A DNA stretch of 64,000 nt from CBDCLY01 sp965218715 (GTDB lineage Bacteria; Bacteroidota; Bacteroidia; Flavobacteriales_E; Vicingaceae). The notes beneath the pieces are model-generated. The model made no database searches. It saw only the letters and a program-made list of their open reading frames with translations, and was not told the origin of the DNA. The position numbers and the translations under genes are program-made. Where the stretch lies: assembly GCA_965218715.1 (NCBI GenBank), contig CBDCLY010000006.1:62001-126000 (forward strand), given 5' to 3'. Below are positions 1 through 8,789 of the stretch, piece by piece; the first letter of the stretch is position 1, and each line of letters begins with the position of its first letter.

Positions 1-382
1 ACGGGAAAATGATCCAGAAATAATCTACCAAAAGTGCACTCTTTTCTATGTAGAAATTGATGACTTGGTCCTTAAAAATGAGCAATGCTAGACCTACCAA
101 AAGAAAGCCAAGGAGAGAAACCAGCAACCCAATGCTTAATAAACCATTGTCTGATTTGCCTTCTCGATTAAAAAAGGGAAAAAATTTAACTAGACTTCTA
201 TAAGTGCCTAAATGAGCAACCTGAGAATAGATGACTGCTGCATCCAGCAAAATGCTTCTTAAGCCAAACTCTTCTGGCTCGAACCAGCGGTTCATTAAAA
301 GAGCAACATTAACAAAACCAATGACTACTCCAAGATAACTGAAGAAGGTTGCGTTAGAGGCTTGTTTTGAGACGATTCCCAA
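1..382 (-). CDS. Polysaccharide flippase (Wzx/MATE-like), N-terminal part, cut by window edge
   Basis: Translating the minus strand from a TTG at 382-380 gives about 127 residues that run off the left edge. The start reads LGIVSKQASNATFF and is followed by hydrophobic segments. Stretches such as FEPEEFGLRSILLDA and AHLGTYRSLVKFFP resemble the N-terminus of Bacteroidota polysaccharide-biosynthesis proteins that flip lipid-linked glycans across the inner membrane. The TTG lies 3 bases after the TAG stop of the gmhA-like gene, in the same frame, so no ATG can serve this N-terminus; the first internal ATG would remove the first transmembrane helix. Its place after sugar-activating enzymes fits glycan export. 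The family call comes from the N-terminus only. Confidence 0.75.
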   Translation of the reverse strand, partial: MGIVSKQASNATFFSYLGVVIGFVNVALLMNRWFEPEEFGLRSILLDAAVIYSQVAHLGTYRSLVKFFPFFNREGKSDNGLLSIGLLVSLLGFLLVGLALLIFKDQVINFYIEKSALLVDYFWIIFP

Positions 383-385
383 AAG

Positions 386-946
386 CTATTTTTTTGGAAG
401 ATTATCGGTTAGGTAATGGATCAAAAAGGCATGACCAATTTCAACATAGCCATAGTGCTCTGCATCTAACCAAATGTTGGTATGACCAGCTTTCCGAAGA
501 GGATTTTCCGATTTGAATCCTGAGAAAGTTAAAACTTCTGCCCCTTTTTCTTTGGCTACCTCGCAAGCATTAATGATGTTCTTAGAATTACCAGAACTGC
601 TAATGGCCAACAAAAAATCTCCTTTATTGATCAATGTTCTTAGCGGCTGTGCAAAAACTTGCTCGTAGCCGTAATCATTTGCCATACAGGTTAACATGCT
701 ATTGTCTGTAATGGCTTGTGCTTGAAAACCACAGGCATTGACAAAGTCAACTGCAGCATGAGATGCAATTCCACTGCTACCACCATTCCCAACTAAATAC
801 ACCCTTCCTCCTCTGTCTTTTAATTCATTCAAAGACTGAATCAGGTTTTCAAAAGTTTGATCAAGATCTTGCACATTATTATGTGAATCACTTGCTTGAG
901 TTTTACTCAAAACAGATTGAAAATCAGAAAGGTAAGATGAAAACAT
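386..946 (-). CDS. gmhA: SIS-domain sugar isomerase, GmhA-like (sedoheptulose 7-phosphate isomerase)
   Basis: A 186-residue SIS-domain protein, close to the usual GmhA length of about 190. GNGGSS at residues 53-58 followed by ASHAAVDF is the phosphosugar-binding signature of phosphoheptose isomerases. SSSGNS at 116-121 is the second SIS loop. GmhA converts sedoheptulose 7-phosphate to D-glycero-heptose 7-phosphate in the cytoplasm. The gene lies 1 base downstream of a fused nucleotidyltransferase/kinase that could act on the product, which supports a heptose-type activated sugar. No GmhB phosphatase is visible in this window, so the exact sugar is inferred. A related SIS family acting on another phosphosugar remains possible. 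Confidence 0.85.
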   Translation of the reverse strand: MFSSYLSDFQSVLSKTQASDSHNNVQDLDQTFENLIQSLNELKDRGGRVYLVGNGGSSGIASHAAVDFVNACGFQAQAITDNSMLTCMANDYGYEQVFAQPLRTLINKGDFLLAISSSGNSKNIINACEVAKEKGAEVLTFSGFKSENPLRKAGHTNIWLDAEHYGYVEIGHAFLIHYLTDNLPKK

Positions 947-947
947 A

Positions 948-2480
948 TTAAGCTAATAAGGTTTTAAGGTATTTCAATAAATCTGTTCTCCGAATGTAAG
1001 ATTTATTGCCGACAATTTTAACGGCCAAAGATCCAACTGCATTGCCTACAAAAGCAATTTCTTCTAGGCTAGCGCCATTTGCTGCTAACAATGATGTAAT
1101 GGATAAATAAGCATCTCCTGCACCAATGGTATCCACAACATCGGTATTATAAATGGGAGCTAAAACTTGTTCGCCTTCTGAGCTCATTACACTAGTGCCA
1201 TTAACTCCTAGTGTGACAGAAGATAGTTTTACATTACACAGTTCATTCAATTGCTTTTGAATTTCGTGTGTGTTCTGGTGTTTTTGATGAAGTGCTAAGT
1301 GTGCTTCTCCTCTATCAATTGAGAAATAATCGCATTGTTGGTATTTTGTCAATAAGTTATAGCCCATATTGGCGCTATTGGTTTGCGCATTCACAGATAG
1401 GTAATTGCTCTGCTTAACCAATACCTCAATGATTTCTTTGCTGAGAACCCCATGGCCAAAATCTGCAATAAGGCTAAGGTTACTGTCTTTAATTTCTTCT
1501 TCAATTAATTTGATCAATTGCTCTTCCACTTCTTGTTCAAGAGGTCGATCATCAATTTCCATCACTTCAAATAGTTTGTGACGAAAAACTTGATCAACAA
1601 TTCTTGATTTTAAAACTGTAGGTCGATTGGGCGTTTCAACGAATTTCCATTTTACCTTCTCGTGCAGATTTTCTTCTATAAAAGATCGATAATTGGCATC
1701 TCTATTTTCTCCAAAGGTGCTGATCAATACTACTTCATCAACAAAATCTGCCACGTGATTGGCAACAGCAAGTACACCGCCAGCATACAATTCTGTTACT
1801 CCTCTGGTTGCAGTAATGGTGGGCGATTTAGACGCTTTACCAACTGGTCTAACGTATTGGTACTCATCTAGAATGATGTCTCCAATAATGAACACCTTTT
1901 GTTTTTTAATCTCATCGAAACTCTTGTTAAAATGATCTGACGAGAATTTTGCTTTAATCTTATCCAAAAACTCTTTGGCTTTTTCATCTTTATGATCAAA
2001 AAATTGATTGATAAGTTTAGACGAACTGAATTGAACTTCTTCGGTAAACACCAATTGTCCGCCATACTTCTCAGCTTCTTCTCTTTCTAGAATAATTCCT
2101 CCGCTAACATCTTCAGCGCTATTTTTATAGTCTTGTCCCTTTACGTAGAAATCGGGTTGAATGGCCTGAATTGCTGGAATGGCAGTAGCAGCGAAATTAA
2201 CCGCTACAAAATCGATTACTTCTAAAGCAGCTAAATTCTCAGCCCTTATTTGATGATTAAAAAAGGGACGATCCGGACCTTTATTAACGTGTTGATCTTC
2301 TGTAAGTGTAACCACCAGAATATCTCCAAATTCTTTAGCGGCCTCAAAGTGTTTGATGTGGCCATGATGAATTAGATCAAAACAGCCATGACAATGAACC
2401 ACTTTTTTTCCATTCTTCTTATGCGCTTCAAGGTGGCTATGAACCTCTTCTAGTTGAACAACTTTCTTTCCCAACTTCAT
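948..2480 (-). CDS. Fused nucleotidyltransferase-PfkB kinase, HldE-like with reversed domain order
   Basis: A 510-residue two-domain enzyme. Residues about 25-165 form a cytidylyltransferase-like domain with CHGCFDLIHHGH, whose HxGH motif is at 38-41. Residues about 195-510 form a PfkB-family sugar kinase: FIIGDIILDEY near the start of the domain, and the ATP/anion-hole motif DTIGAGD at 450-456. Together these activities match heptose 1-phosphate synthesis and nucleotide activation as in HldE. In E. coli HldE, however, the kinase is N-terminal and the transferase C-terminal; here the order is reversed. The gene sits 9 bases after an epimerase gene and 1 base before the gmhA-like gene, which supports a joint pathway. 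Substrate and nucleotide specificity are inferred. Confidence 0.85.
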   Translation of the reverse strand: MKLGKKVVQLEEVHSHLEAHKKNGKKVVHCHGCFDLIHHGHIKHFEAAKEFGDILVVTLTEDQHVNKGPDRPFFNHQIRAENLAALEVIDFVAVNFAATAIPAIQAIQPDFYVKGQDYKNSAEDVSGGIILEREEAEKYGGQLVFTEEVQFSSSKLINQFFDHKDEKAKEFLDKIKAKFSSDHFNKSFDEIKKQKVFIIGDIILDEYQYVRPVGKASKSPTITATRGVTELYAGGVLAVANHVADFVDEVVLISTFGENRDANYRSFIEENLHEKVKWKFVETPNRPTVLKSRIVDQVFRHKLFEVMEIDDRPLEQEVEEQLIKLIEEEIKDSNLSLIADFGHGVLSKEIIEVLVKQSNYLSVNAQTNSANMGYNLLTKYQQCDYFSIDRGEAHLALHQKHQNTHEIQKQLNELCNVKLSSVTLGVNGTSVMSSEGEQVLAPIYNTDVVDTIGAGDAYLSITSLLAANGASLEEIAFVGNAVGSLAVKIVGNKSYIRRTDLLKYLKTLLA

Positions 2481-2489
2481 TTTGTAAAA

Positions 2490-3476
2490 TTACTTCAAGT
2501 ATTTAAACCAATCTTCTGTAGCCTTTTCAATTGAACCACTGTCCCAAACCGGCGCCTCTCTCCAATAATCAATATTATCTAGCATATTTTTTACACCATC
2601 TTCTATGCTAACTTTTGGTTCCCAACCTACAATTCTTTTAATTTTTGCAGTATCCGCAAAGGTACAATCAGGCTCTCCTGGTCTTTTCGGAATAAAGATT
2701 TTTTCTCCTCCCAATAATTCAACCAATCGGTTTACTGAGTAATGATTATTACTTCCAACGTTAAAATCTTCTCCAATAGCCTCTTCACAGTCTGAAGCTA
2801 CCACACAAGCATCAACGATATCAGTTACGTAGGTAAAATCTCTTGTTTGAGTTCCATCACCGACCACCGTATAAGGTTGATTGGCTAGCTTTTGCGCCAA
2901 GAACACACCAAAAACGGCTCCGTATGTACCACTAGTTCTTGACCTAGGGCCATAAACATTAAAGAATCGCATAGAGGTCGTTGGCAACTTATAAATTTTA
3001 TGCCAATGCTGAACATATTGCTCTCCAATGTATTTAGTTAATGCATAAGGGTATTGTGGGTCAATCGGTGTTTTTTCCGGTGTTGGGTAGGTATCTGGAA
3101 TTCCGTAACAAGAAGAAGATGCCGCGTAAACAAAACGTTTAATCTCATGAATTCTTGATGCTTCTAAAACATTGATGGTTCCATCGACATTGGAACGATG
3201 GTATTTTTGTGGCTCCTTAATGGAAGGCACAATGTCTGCTAAGGCAGCAATATGAAAAACCTTATCTACTCCTTTAAAGTAGGGTTCAATACTATCGAAA
3301 TCAGCAATATCACAAACGTGTACTTCTAAGTTGGAATTTCCTTTTTGATGCTCTAGGTTCTGAATTCTTCCTGTAGAACAATTGTCGATGACAATTACCT
3401 GGTGGCCATCCTTCAATAAACGATCTACCATGTGGCTACCTATAAAGCCACAACCTCCTGTTACCAGTATTTTCAT
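2490..3476 (-). CDS. NAD-dependent nucleotide-sugar epimerase/dehydratase (extended SDR)
   Basis: A 328-residue extended short-chain dehydrogenase. The NAD-binding motif GGCGFIG is at residues 7-13, the SSSCYG segment follows a beta strand near 120, and the catalytic YxxxK pair is Y144/K148 in YALTK. The family interconverts nucleotide-sugars such as UDP-glucose/UDP-galactose or GDP-sugars; the exact substrate cannot be read from the sequence. The C-terminal half has the usual substrate-binding RFFNVYGPR. The ATG at 3476 overlaps the stop of the upstream methyltransferase by 4 bases (ATGA), so the two are probably translationally coupled within the glycan operon. Confidence 0.9.
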   Translation of the reverse strand: MKILVTGGCGFIGSHMVDRLLKDGHQVIVIDNCSTGRIQNLEHQKGNSNLEVHVCDIADFDSIEPYFKGVDKVFHIAALADIVPSIKEPQKYHRSNVDGTINVLEASRIHEIKRFVYAASSSCYGIPDTYPTPEKTPIDPQYPYALTKYIGEQYVQHWHKIYKLPTTSMRFFNVYGPRSRTSGTYGAVFGVFLAQKLANQPYTVVGDGTQTRDFTYVTDIVDACVVASDCEEAIGEDFNVGSNNHYSVNRLVELLGGEKIFIPKRPGEPDCTFADTAKIKRIVGWEPKVSIEDGVKNMLDNIDYWREAPVWDSGSIEKATEDWFKYLK

Positions 3477-4507
3477 TTCCCTTTTACTTTTTTAATCAAT
3501 TTAGAAAGTTTCCCTCCTGTAGATGCGTCTATTTTTCTTTTTAATTCAAGCATTTTTTGCTGACTTCCTACATTTTCCTGTGCCTCTACCTCTGTTTTAG
3601 TTGGTCTAAATATTCTTGGGATGCCATGAAACTCGCGTTTATCAACGGCATGCATCTTATACTCTAATGTGAATCCTACCTCAGCTTGGATGTATTCATC
3701 TATGTTTAAGGTATGCGTTGGTCTCCAGCTATTCCCGTGATCTCTAATGTATAATGCACCATCTGGTTTCAGAATCCTTTTAAATTCTTTTAAAACATAT
3801 TTCACCAATTGTTCATTCAATTCTTGCAGGACTTGAACAACAATAACTTTATCTAGAAAATTGTCTGGAATCAAATCAAAGCGCCAAGTTGGTAGGTGAA
3901 AAATTCCTTTTGAGGAATTTTTCATTTCAAAACCTTCTCTATCGAACACATATTCCGTTTGAGGCCGGTTGATATTGGAATAATAAAAATGCTGCAAACA
4001 GTAAGATTTTGGAATTGCATCCATGGATATGTGCAAGTAATCTTCATTCTCCATTTGATTCCACAAATTTGCTTGTCGGCCAAAGCCAGAACCAAAATCC
4101 AAAACCCGTTTTGGTTCTTCTTCGTTATTCATTGAGTAGAAATTGGCCAGTAAATAATCCTGCGCATTGTTTCTTGCAAGTCCATTTTCATACCCTTCAA
4201 AATCAAAGCTCAAGTTATATTCTTCAACCACTTTTCTGTCGAAGGCTTCTGCCTTTTCCATTAATGGTTTCATTAATCTTTTCGGGAATTGGTCGAGTTT
4301 ATCAACCTTAAGCCAATTCATCCATTCTACGATATCCTCTGGCTCCTTGTATTCATAAAATGATTGCGGCAATCCATCTTTGTAATTTAACTGACGGCTA
4401 GTTAACGTATCTTGATAAGACCAGTTGACCATCCAAGATTCTATATACTTTTGATCAGCATCATAGGCCTTCCTAAAGGCTTCTAATATATTGGAATTGT
4501 ATTTCAT
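3473..4507 (-). CDS. Class I SAM-dependent methyltransferase of the glycan operon
   Basis: A 344-residue protein with a Rossmann-type methyltransferase core. RVLDFGSGFG, with the DFGSGFG loop at residues 137-143, is SAM-binding motif I. Later segments such as VLKEFKRILKPDGALYIRDH fit the post-motif III region of class I enzymes. The first ~130 residues are not a recognised domain and may hold the acceptor-binding part. The start codon shares one base with the stop of the aminotransferase upstream (TAATG) and the end overlaps the epimerase start. The context of epimerases and an aminotransferase suggests methylation of an activated sugar or glycan, which is inference. Confidence 0.75.
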   Translation of the reverse strand: MKYNSNILEAFRKAYDADQKYIESWMVNWSYQDTLTSRQLNYKDGLPQSFYEYKEPEDIVEWMNWLKVDKLDQFPKRLMKPLMEKAEAFDRKVVEEYNLSFDFEGYENGLARNNAQDYLLANFYSMNNEEEPKRVLDFGSGFGRQANLWNQMENEDYLHISMDAIPKSYCLQHFYYSNINRPQTEYVFDREGFEMKNSSKGIFHLPTWRFDLIPDNFLDKVIVVQVLQELNEQLVKYVLKEFKRILKPDGALYIRDHGNSWRPTHTLNIDEYIQAEVGFTLEYKMHAVDKREFHGIPRIFRPTKTEVEAQENVGSQQKMLELKRKIDASTGGKLSKLIKKVKGK

Positions 4508-5595
4508 TAATCAAAAAATGATTGAATTGATTGGATAACAAAACCAACCTGATCATCGGTCAATTCTGGATATACGGGTAAACTTAAGATTTCTTGAATC
4601 TGCTTTTCTGTTTTTGGGAATGAATTGATTCCTTCGGTGGTAAAGGCTTCTTGTTGATGTATTGCAATCGGATAATGCACCTTTGTATCGACACCCTTTT
4701 CCATCAAGTATTTTTGTAATGCATCCCTATGAGAAGTCATGATGATGAAAGTATGGTAAACTGGCTTCTCGAATTCTTCTTCATTTGGAGTCCAGACCAA
4801 GTCTTTGAGAGCTTCCCTGTACTTTGAAGCGATTGCTCTTCTTCTTTCTGTTGCTGCTTCTAAACGTTTTACTTTCACATTCAGGATAGCTGCATGCAAG
4901 GAATCCAATCGAGAGTTGATGCTCCAAAATTCACACTCATCACGACTTTTCATGCCATGGGTTCTAGCCTTCATTAACCAATCATAAATTCCTTGATCAT
5001 TGGTAGTAATCATTCCAGCATCACCGGTAGCGGCCAAATTCTTCAAGGGGTGTAAACTAAATGATGCAATCTTGCCTAGGCTTCCAACTGGTTTGCCTTT
5101 ATACATTGCTCCCACGGCCTGAGCTGCATCTTCAATGATTGAAATTCCGTGTTCATCTGCAATGGCTTGCAGTTCATCCATTTTTGCTGGTCTACCAGTT
5201 AAATGAACGGCTATGATTGCCTTTGTGTTTTTATTGATTTTTTTGGCTACTTCCTTAGGATCTAAATTATAATCATCACCTACATCAGCAAAAACAATCT
5301 TGGCACCTATCAAAGCGATAGAAGAAGCAGAAGCCAAATAAGAGTTAGGTGCTGTGATTACTTCATCACCTGGCCCTATTCCTAAAGCCCTTAAAGAAAG
5401 CATTAATCCATCTGTACCATTGGCGACTCCAATTGCGTATTTGGTTCTACAAATTTTTGCGAAACTTTCTTCAAACTGCTTGACTTCATCACCAAGAATA
5501 AACATACCAGAATCAAGCACTTCTTCCATTTTTTGAAGAATTTCAGACTTGTCCTCTTGGTATTGAAGGCCCAAATTAATGTAGGGTACTCGCAT
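4507..5595 (-). CDS. DegT/DnrJ/EryC1/StrS-family PLP-dependent sugar aminotransferase
   Basis: A 362-residue fold-type I aminotransferase of the family that transaminates keto-sugars on nucleotide carriers. Landmarks are the N-terminal VPYINLGLQY, GVANGTDGL near residue 56, the cofactor-binding EDAAQA at 155-160, and the PLP lysine K185 in SLHPLKNLAATGDAGM. The length is normal for the family. It starts at 5595 with a 1-base TAATG overlap with the upstream epimerase, and its own stop overlaps the methyltransferase start in the same way. The likely product is an amino-sugar for a surface polysaccharide; the precise sugar is unknown. Confidence 0.93.
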   Translation of the reverse strand: MRVPYINLGLQYQEDKSEILQKMEEVLDSGMFILGDEVKQFEESFAKICRTKYAIGVANGTDGLMLSLRALGIGPGDEVITAPNSYLASASSIALIGAKIVFADVGDDYNLDPKEVAKKINKNTKAIIAVHLTGRPAKMDELQAIADEHGISIIEDAAQAVGAMYKGKPVGSLGKIASFSLHPLKNLAATGDAGMITTNDQGIYDWLMKARTHGMKSRDECEFWSINSRLDSLHAAILNVKVKRLEAATERRRAIASKYREALKDLVWTPNEEEFEKPVYHTFIIMTSHRDALQKYLMEKGVDTKVHYPIAIHQQEAFTTEGINSFPKTEKQIQEILSLPVYPELTDDQVGFVIQSIQSFFD

Positions 5596-6572
5596 TATTT
5601 CAATTCTATGTTTTGCATTAATTTCACATTGAAATACCTTTCATTTTCAAAAGAGTTTTGAATCTTTCCAGCTTCAAAAGCATCCTTTAAGTCTTGAACT
5701 GCATCTTCTATGCTGTGTTTTGGAGCAAAACCAATTTCATCTTTGATGTATTGAGAAGAAATGTGGTAAGACCTGTTATCATCTGAATGTTCTGTTCGAA
5801 CATCTACTTCACCAACTACCTTTTTCACCATTCCAGCGATTTCTTTCACTTTAAAGTTTTCATATCCAGCATTAAAGATCTTCCCATGTATCTTTTCATG
5901 TGGTAGTTGAAGCAGAAGGATGTATAAATCCGTCATGTCTTGAATGTGAATATTTGGTCTTTTTTGTTCGCCTCCAAAAACTTTAATAAAGCCTTTATTG
6001 ATTGCAAAATTTGTCAAGATATTTACTGTTAAGTCCAGTCTTAACCGAGGAGAATAACCACAAACTGTTGCCGGACGAATGGTAACACAAGTAAAATCAT
6101 CTGACTCATGTCTTTTCAAAATCTCTTCACATTGTGCCTTGAATTTTGAATAATCTGTTAAAGGTTCCAATTCCATGTCTTCCGTCACATTTGGCACTTC
6201 CTTTATGCCATAGACAGACGATGAGGAAGCATAAATGAATCGTTGAACCCCTGATGATTTCGCGATCTCTACCATTGGCTCAAAAGGATCTAGATTGATG
6301 GACTTTCCTAAATCTGGATTCAATTCAAAGCTTGGATCATTTGAAATGCATGCCAAGTGTATGACTGCATCATGTCCTGGAATCAATTTCTTTAATAAGT
6401 CTAAATCTCTGATGTCGCCTTTAACTGCATTTAGGTTCTCATGCTGAGGCAATACCTCTTCTCCATAAATCATGAGGTCTAAAACAGTCAATTCAAAACC
6501 TTGATCCAACATTTTTGGAACCAATACTGAGCCTACATAACCAGCTCCTCCTGTAATAAATACTTTTTTCAT
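5595..6572 (-). CDS. NAD-dependent epimerase/dehydratase (second SDR of the glycan operon)
   Basis: A 325-residue extended SDR. The cofactor motif GGAGYVGS spans residues 8-15, YASSSSVYG lies near 114-122, and the catalytic pair is Y141/K145 in YSKFK. The short TVCGYSPRLRLDL region differs from GalE-type enzymes and resembles sugar-modifying SDRs found beside aminotransferases. It lies 1 base downstream of the sulfotransferase gene and overlaps the aminotransferase start by one base, so it belongs to the same transcription unit. It could supply the keto-sugar used by the aminotransferase, but that is inferred from position only. Confidence 0.88.
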   Translation of the reverse strand: MKKVFITGGAGYVGSVLVPKMLDQGFELTVLDLMIYGEEVLPQHENLNAVKGDIRDLDLLKKLIPGHDAVIHLACISNDPSFELNPDLGKSINLDPFEPMVEIAKSSGVQRFIYASSSSVYGIKEVPNVTEDMELEPLTDYSKFKAQCEEILKRHESDDFTCVTIRPATVCGYSPRLRLDLTVNILTNFAINKGFIKVFGGEQKRPNIHIQDMTDLYILLLQLPHEKIHGKIFNAGYENFKVKEIAGMVKKVVGEVDVRTEHSDDNRSYHISSQYIKDEIGFAPKHSIEDAVQDLKDAFEAGKIQNSFENERYFNVKLMQNIELK

Positions 6573-6573
6573 T

Positions 6574-7341
6574 TTATAAATAATTATATCTTTTTAGCTC
6601 TGAAGCTGCTATGCTTTCTATACTCTCTTTGTCCTGGTCACTTATTGTTGCAACTGTACCTTTCCCCCATCTTTCTTGGAAAGAACTCAATAATTCTTCT
6701 TCAAAATCCAATCCCAAGAATTCACAGACTTTTTTAATTGTAGCCTCTGGCTGGTGAATTAAATCTTCATATCGAACAGGCAAATATTGTTTACTGTATT
6801 GTGGGTGTACCTCAAAAAAACGTCTTACTCGAGCATTCAAGGCCAACCAACTTCCAGCCACTTTAGAAGCATCATCATCCATTTCATGACGGACTTTAAA
6901 CGACTTAAATGAATCGATTGGATTTCGAATTAAATGGATGGTCTTAAAATCTGGGAAAGCCTTATAAATTGCTTCTAAGTCTGGGTCTTTGGGAATTGGA
7001 GAACCCATACAAATTTCGCCAAGGATGTGAGTCTCCTGATCAGAAGAATTCAAATAGTTTTCAGAAATTGAATTGAAATAATGTTTTAATCCTTCTACAC
7101 GACCATGATCTGTGCTCTCTTTCAAAGCCTTAAGATGATCTTTCAAATCTGGCATTGATCTAGCCTTGTGAACTTGGGCTGTAATGTCCAATGCCAAGGT
7201 CATGTCACTGGTATTAAAAATCCATGGGTGAACCATTGCTGTTTCATGCACTTTAGAGTGTAGTTTAAGGATACTTCTACACAACCATCTGCCACCTGAA
7301 TGCGGCCACCAAATAACTCCTGATAATTCTTTCCTCAACAT
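6574..7341 (-). CDS. Sulfotransferase-family protein (PAPS-dependent)
   Basis: A 255-residue protein with both PAPS-binding signatures. The 5'-phosphosulfate loop is PHSGGRW at residues 13-19, a variant of the usual PxSGTT/PKSGT form. The 3'-phosphate motif is HLIRNPIDSFKSF, with R139 and S144. KVCEFLGLDFEE near the C-terminus is typical of the family. Such enzymes transfer sulfate to sugars, lipids or proteins. It is the first gene of the overlapping glycan operon (TAATG links follow it downstream), so a sulfated glycan is likely. A second sulfotransferase lies at 10042-11004. Confidence 0.85.
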   Translation of the reverse strand: MLRKELSGVIWWPHSGGRWLCRSILKLHSKVHETAMVHPWIFNTSDMTLALDITAQVHKARSMPDLKDHLKALKESTDHGRVEGLKHYFNSISENYLNSSDQETHILGEICMGSPIPKDPDLEAIYKAFPDFKTIHLIRNPIDSFKSFKVRHEMDDDASKVAGSWLALNARVRRFFEVHPQYSKQYLPVRYEDLIHQPEATIKKVCEFLGLDFEEELLSSFQERWGKGTVATISDQDKESIESIAASELKRYNYL

Positions 7342-7495
7342 GAAATCAAAATTCCCCCAAAGGTACTAAAGAGAAGCGATTTAAACTGGTTTAATGGCAA
7401 TTTGCCTGCTAAGATTTGTTAAGAAAGGAGGAGTTTGAATACTTTTTTCGATTCAGATTAAATTCAGGCTCTAAGAACTGGTCTTTAAAAACCAT

Positions 7496-8725
7496 CTAAA
7501 AGGATTCCAAAATGGACTCATTAAACTCATGAACTCGATGAATCTGGTTTTCAATTGTAATTGACTCCCTATTTTTCTCTAGGTTTTGTATCAGCTCTTG
7601 ATAATCCAATTCATCCAAAATTGGCAAAACATCATGAAAGTTCAACTTATCAACTCCGATTGCCAATCCATAATGACTGAGCAGGAGCCTTTGATGCCCC
7701 ATATCCTTGGAAATTAAAACAGGCAGGGCAGATTCAATGTAGTTGAATATTTTTAAGCTAGATGAATATTGCCTTTTTAATGGACTCCGACCAGTATCTT
7801 CATTAAAAAAAGGAATTAAACCAAAATGGTATTGCGATATTTCATTTGCCAATTCATCTGGGTTTAATGACTCGTGCATGTGAAAATGATCATGCTTTTT
7901 ATCCAAAGCAAAGTATTCATCATAAATTACTCGATCCATGTTGGGATTGGGGTAAATGTGGAAATGAATCCCTTGCTTGTCTAGGGTTTGAATTAACCAA
8001 TGCATTTGAATGTTCCCATGTTCTTTAGGATCATCTTGACTTCCTCTAACGGAGCCAACATAAACAAAATGCCATGAACCATCATCAATTTTCTTATTTC
8101 CCTTTTTATTTTTAATGGCCTCGCAATAGTTTGGGAAATACAACCTTTTATCATGCTTTGTGAGCTGAAATAATCGAGTTGCTAAACTTAATTCAAGGCT
8201 TTCTGCAATTAGTCCATTAGCATGTTGGAAACTGTATTTTTCTGAAGGCAATTCCTTTCTTAAATACCAATGAGGTGGATTTAATCCATGTGATGCAACT
8301 GAGGTGTCTTTAATGTTTAGAACTACAGGAATCTTAAATTCTTGAATTAAAATTTGAGATGTATAGCAACGTCGCGTAAACACATGGGCCAATTGAATGG
8401 GCCCAATTTTTTTAATTTTCAAGCGAAAATCCCAATGATTTCTATAATAGATGACTTCCTTGAATCCTGCCTGTTCAAAAAGGCCATCCAGCTTTGAATG
8501 CGGCAATAACATTTTTGTAGGATTGGGTTCCTTCTTTTTGAAGGCTTGATAAAAACGGATAATGTCAATTCGAGGATCTTCTGTAGTAAATAATAAGCAA
8601 GTGGCTTGATTATTCTTACTGTTTTTGAAGGATAAATGATAAAGGAGGAAATCTATTCCGCTGCTGGAATAGTATTTAAAATGCCTTAAATACTTGGGAA
8701 TGGAGCTATTTAACTTTCGAAACAA
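7496..8725 (-). CDS. Putative GT-B type glycosyltransferase
   Basis: A 409-residue protein that I cannot place in a named family with certainty. It has the layout of a GT-B glycosyltransferase: an N-terminal half with ARSP-like recognition elements (LAHVFTRRCYTSQIL), a linker, then WHFVYVGSVRGS at the start of the second Rossmann domain and SSSLKIFNYIESALPVLIS, which resembles the donor-binding E-containing helix of family 4 enzymes. The only in-frame start is TTG at 8725-8723; an in-frame stop lies upstream with no ATG between. It is separated from the upstream-operon genes by 154 bases, so it may have its own promoter. Confidence 0.7.
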   Translation of the reverse strand: MFRKLNSSIPKYLRHFKYYSSSGIDFLLYHLSFKNSKNNQATCLLFTTEDPRIDIIRFYQAFKKKEPNPTKMLLPHSKLDGLFEQAGFKEVIYYRNHWDFRLKIKKIGPIQLAHVFTRRCYTSQILIQEFKIPVVLNIKDTSVASHGLNPPHWYLRKELPSEKYSFQHANGLIAESLELSLATRLFQLTKHDKRLYFPNYCEAIKNKKGNKKIDDGSWHFVYVGSVRGSQDDPKEHGNIQMHWLIQTLDKQGIHFHIYPNPNMDRVIYDEYFALDKKHDHFHMHESLNPDELANEISQYHFGLIPFFNEDTGRSPLKRQYSSSLKIFNYIESALPVLISKDMGHQRLLLSHYGLAIGVDKLNFHDVLPILDELDYQELIQNLEKNRESITIENQIHRVHEFNESILESF

Positions 8726-8789
8726 TTTAGTCCTTAGATTTCTGCATAAATGTACAGCAATCTATCTTAAAAATTCTCTAAAAAATGGT

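Noticed and set aside
4009..4311. 100-codon frame antisense to the methyltransferase gene
   Set aside because: Shadow of the real gene on the other strand.
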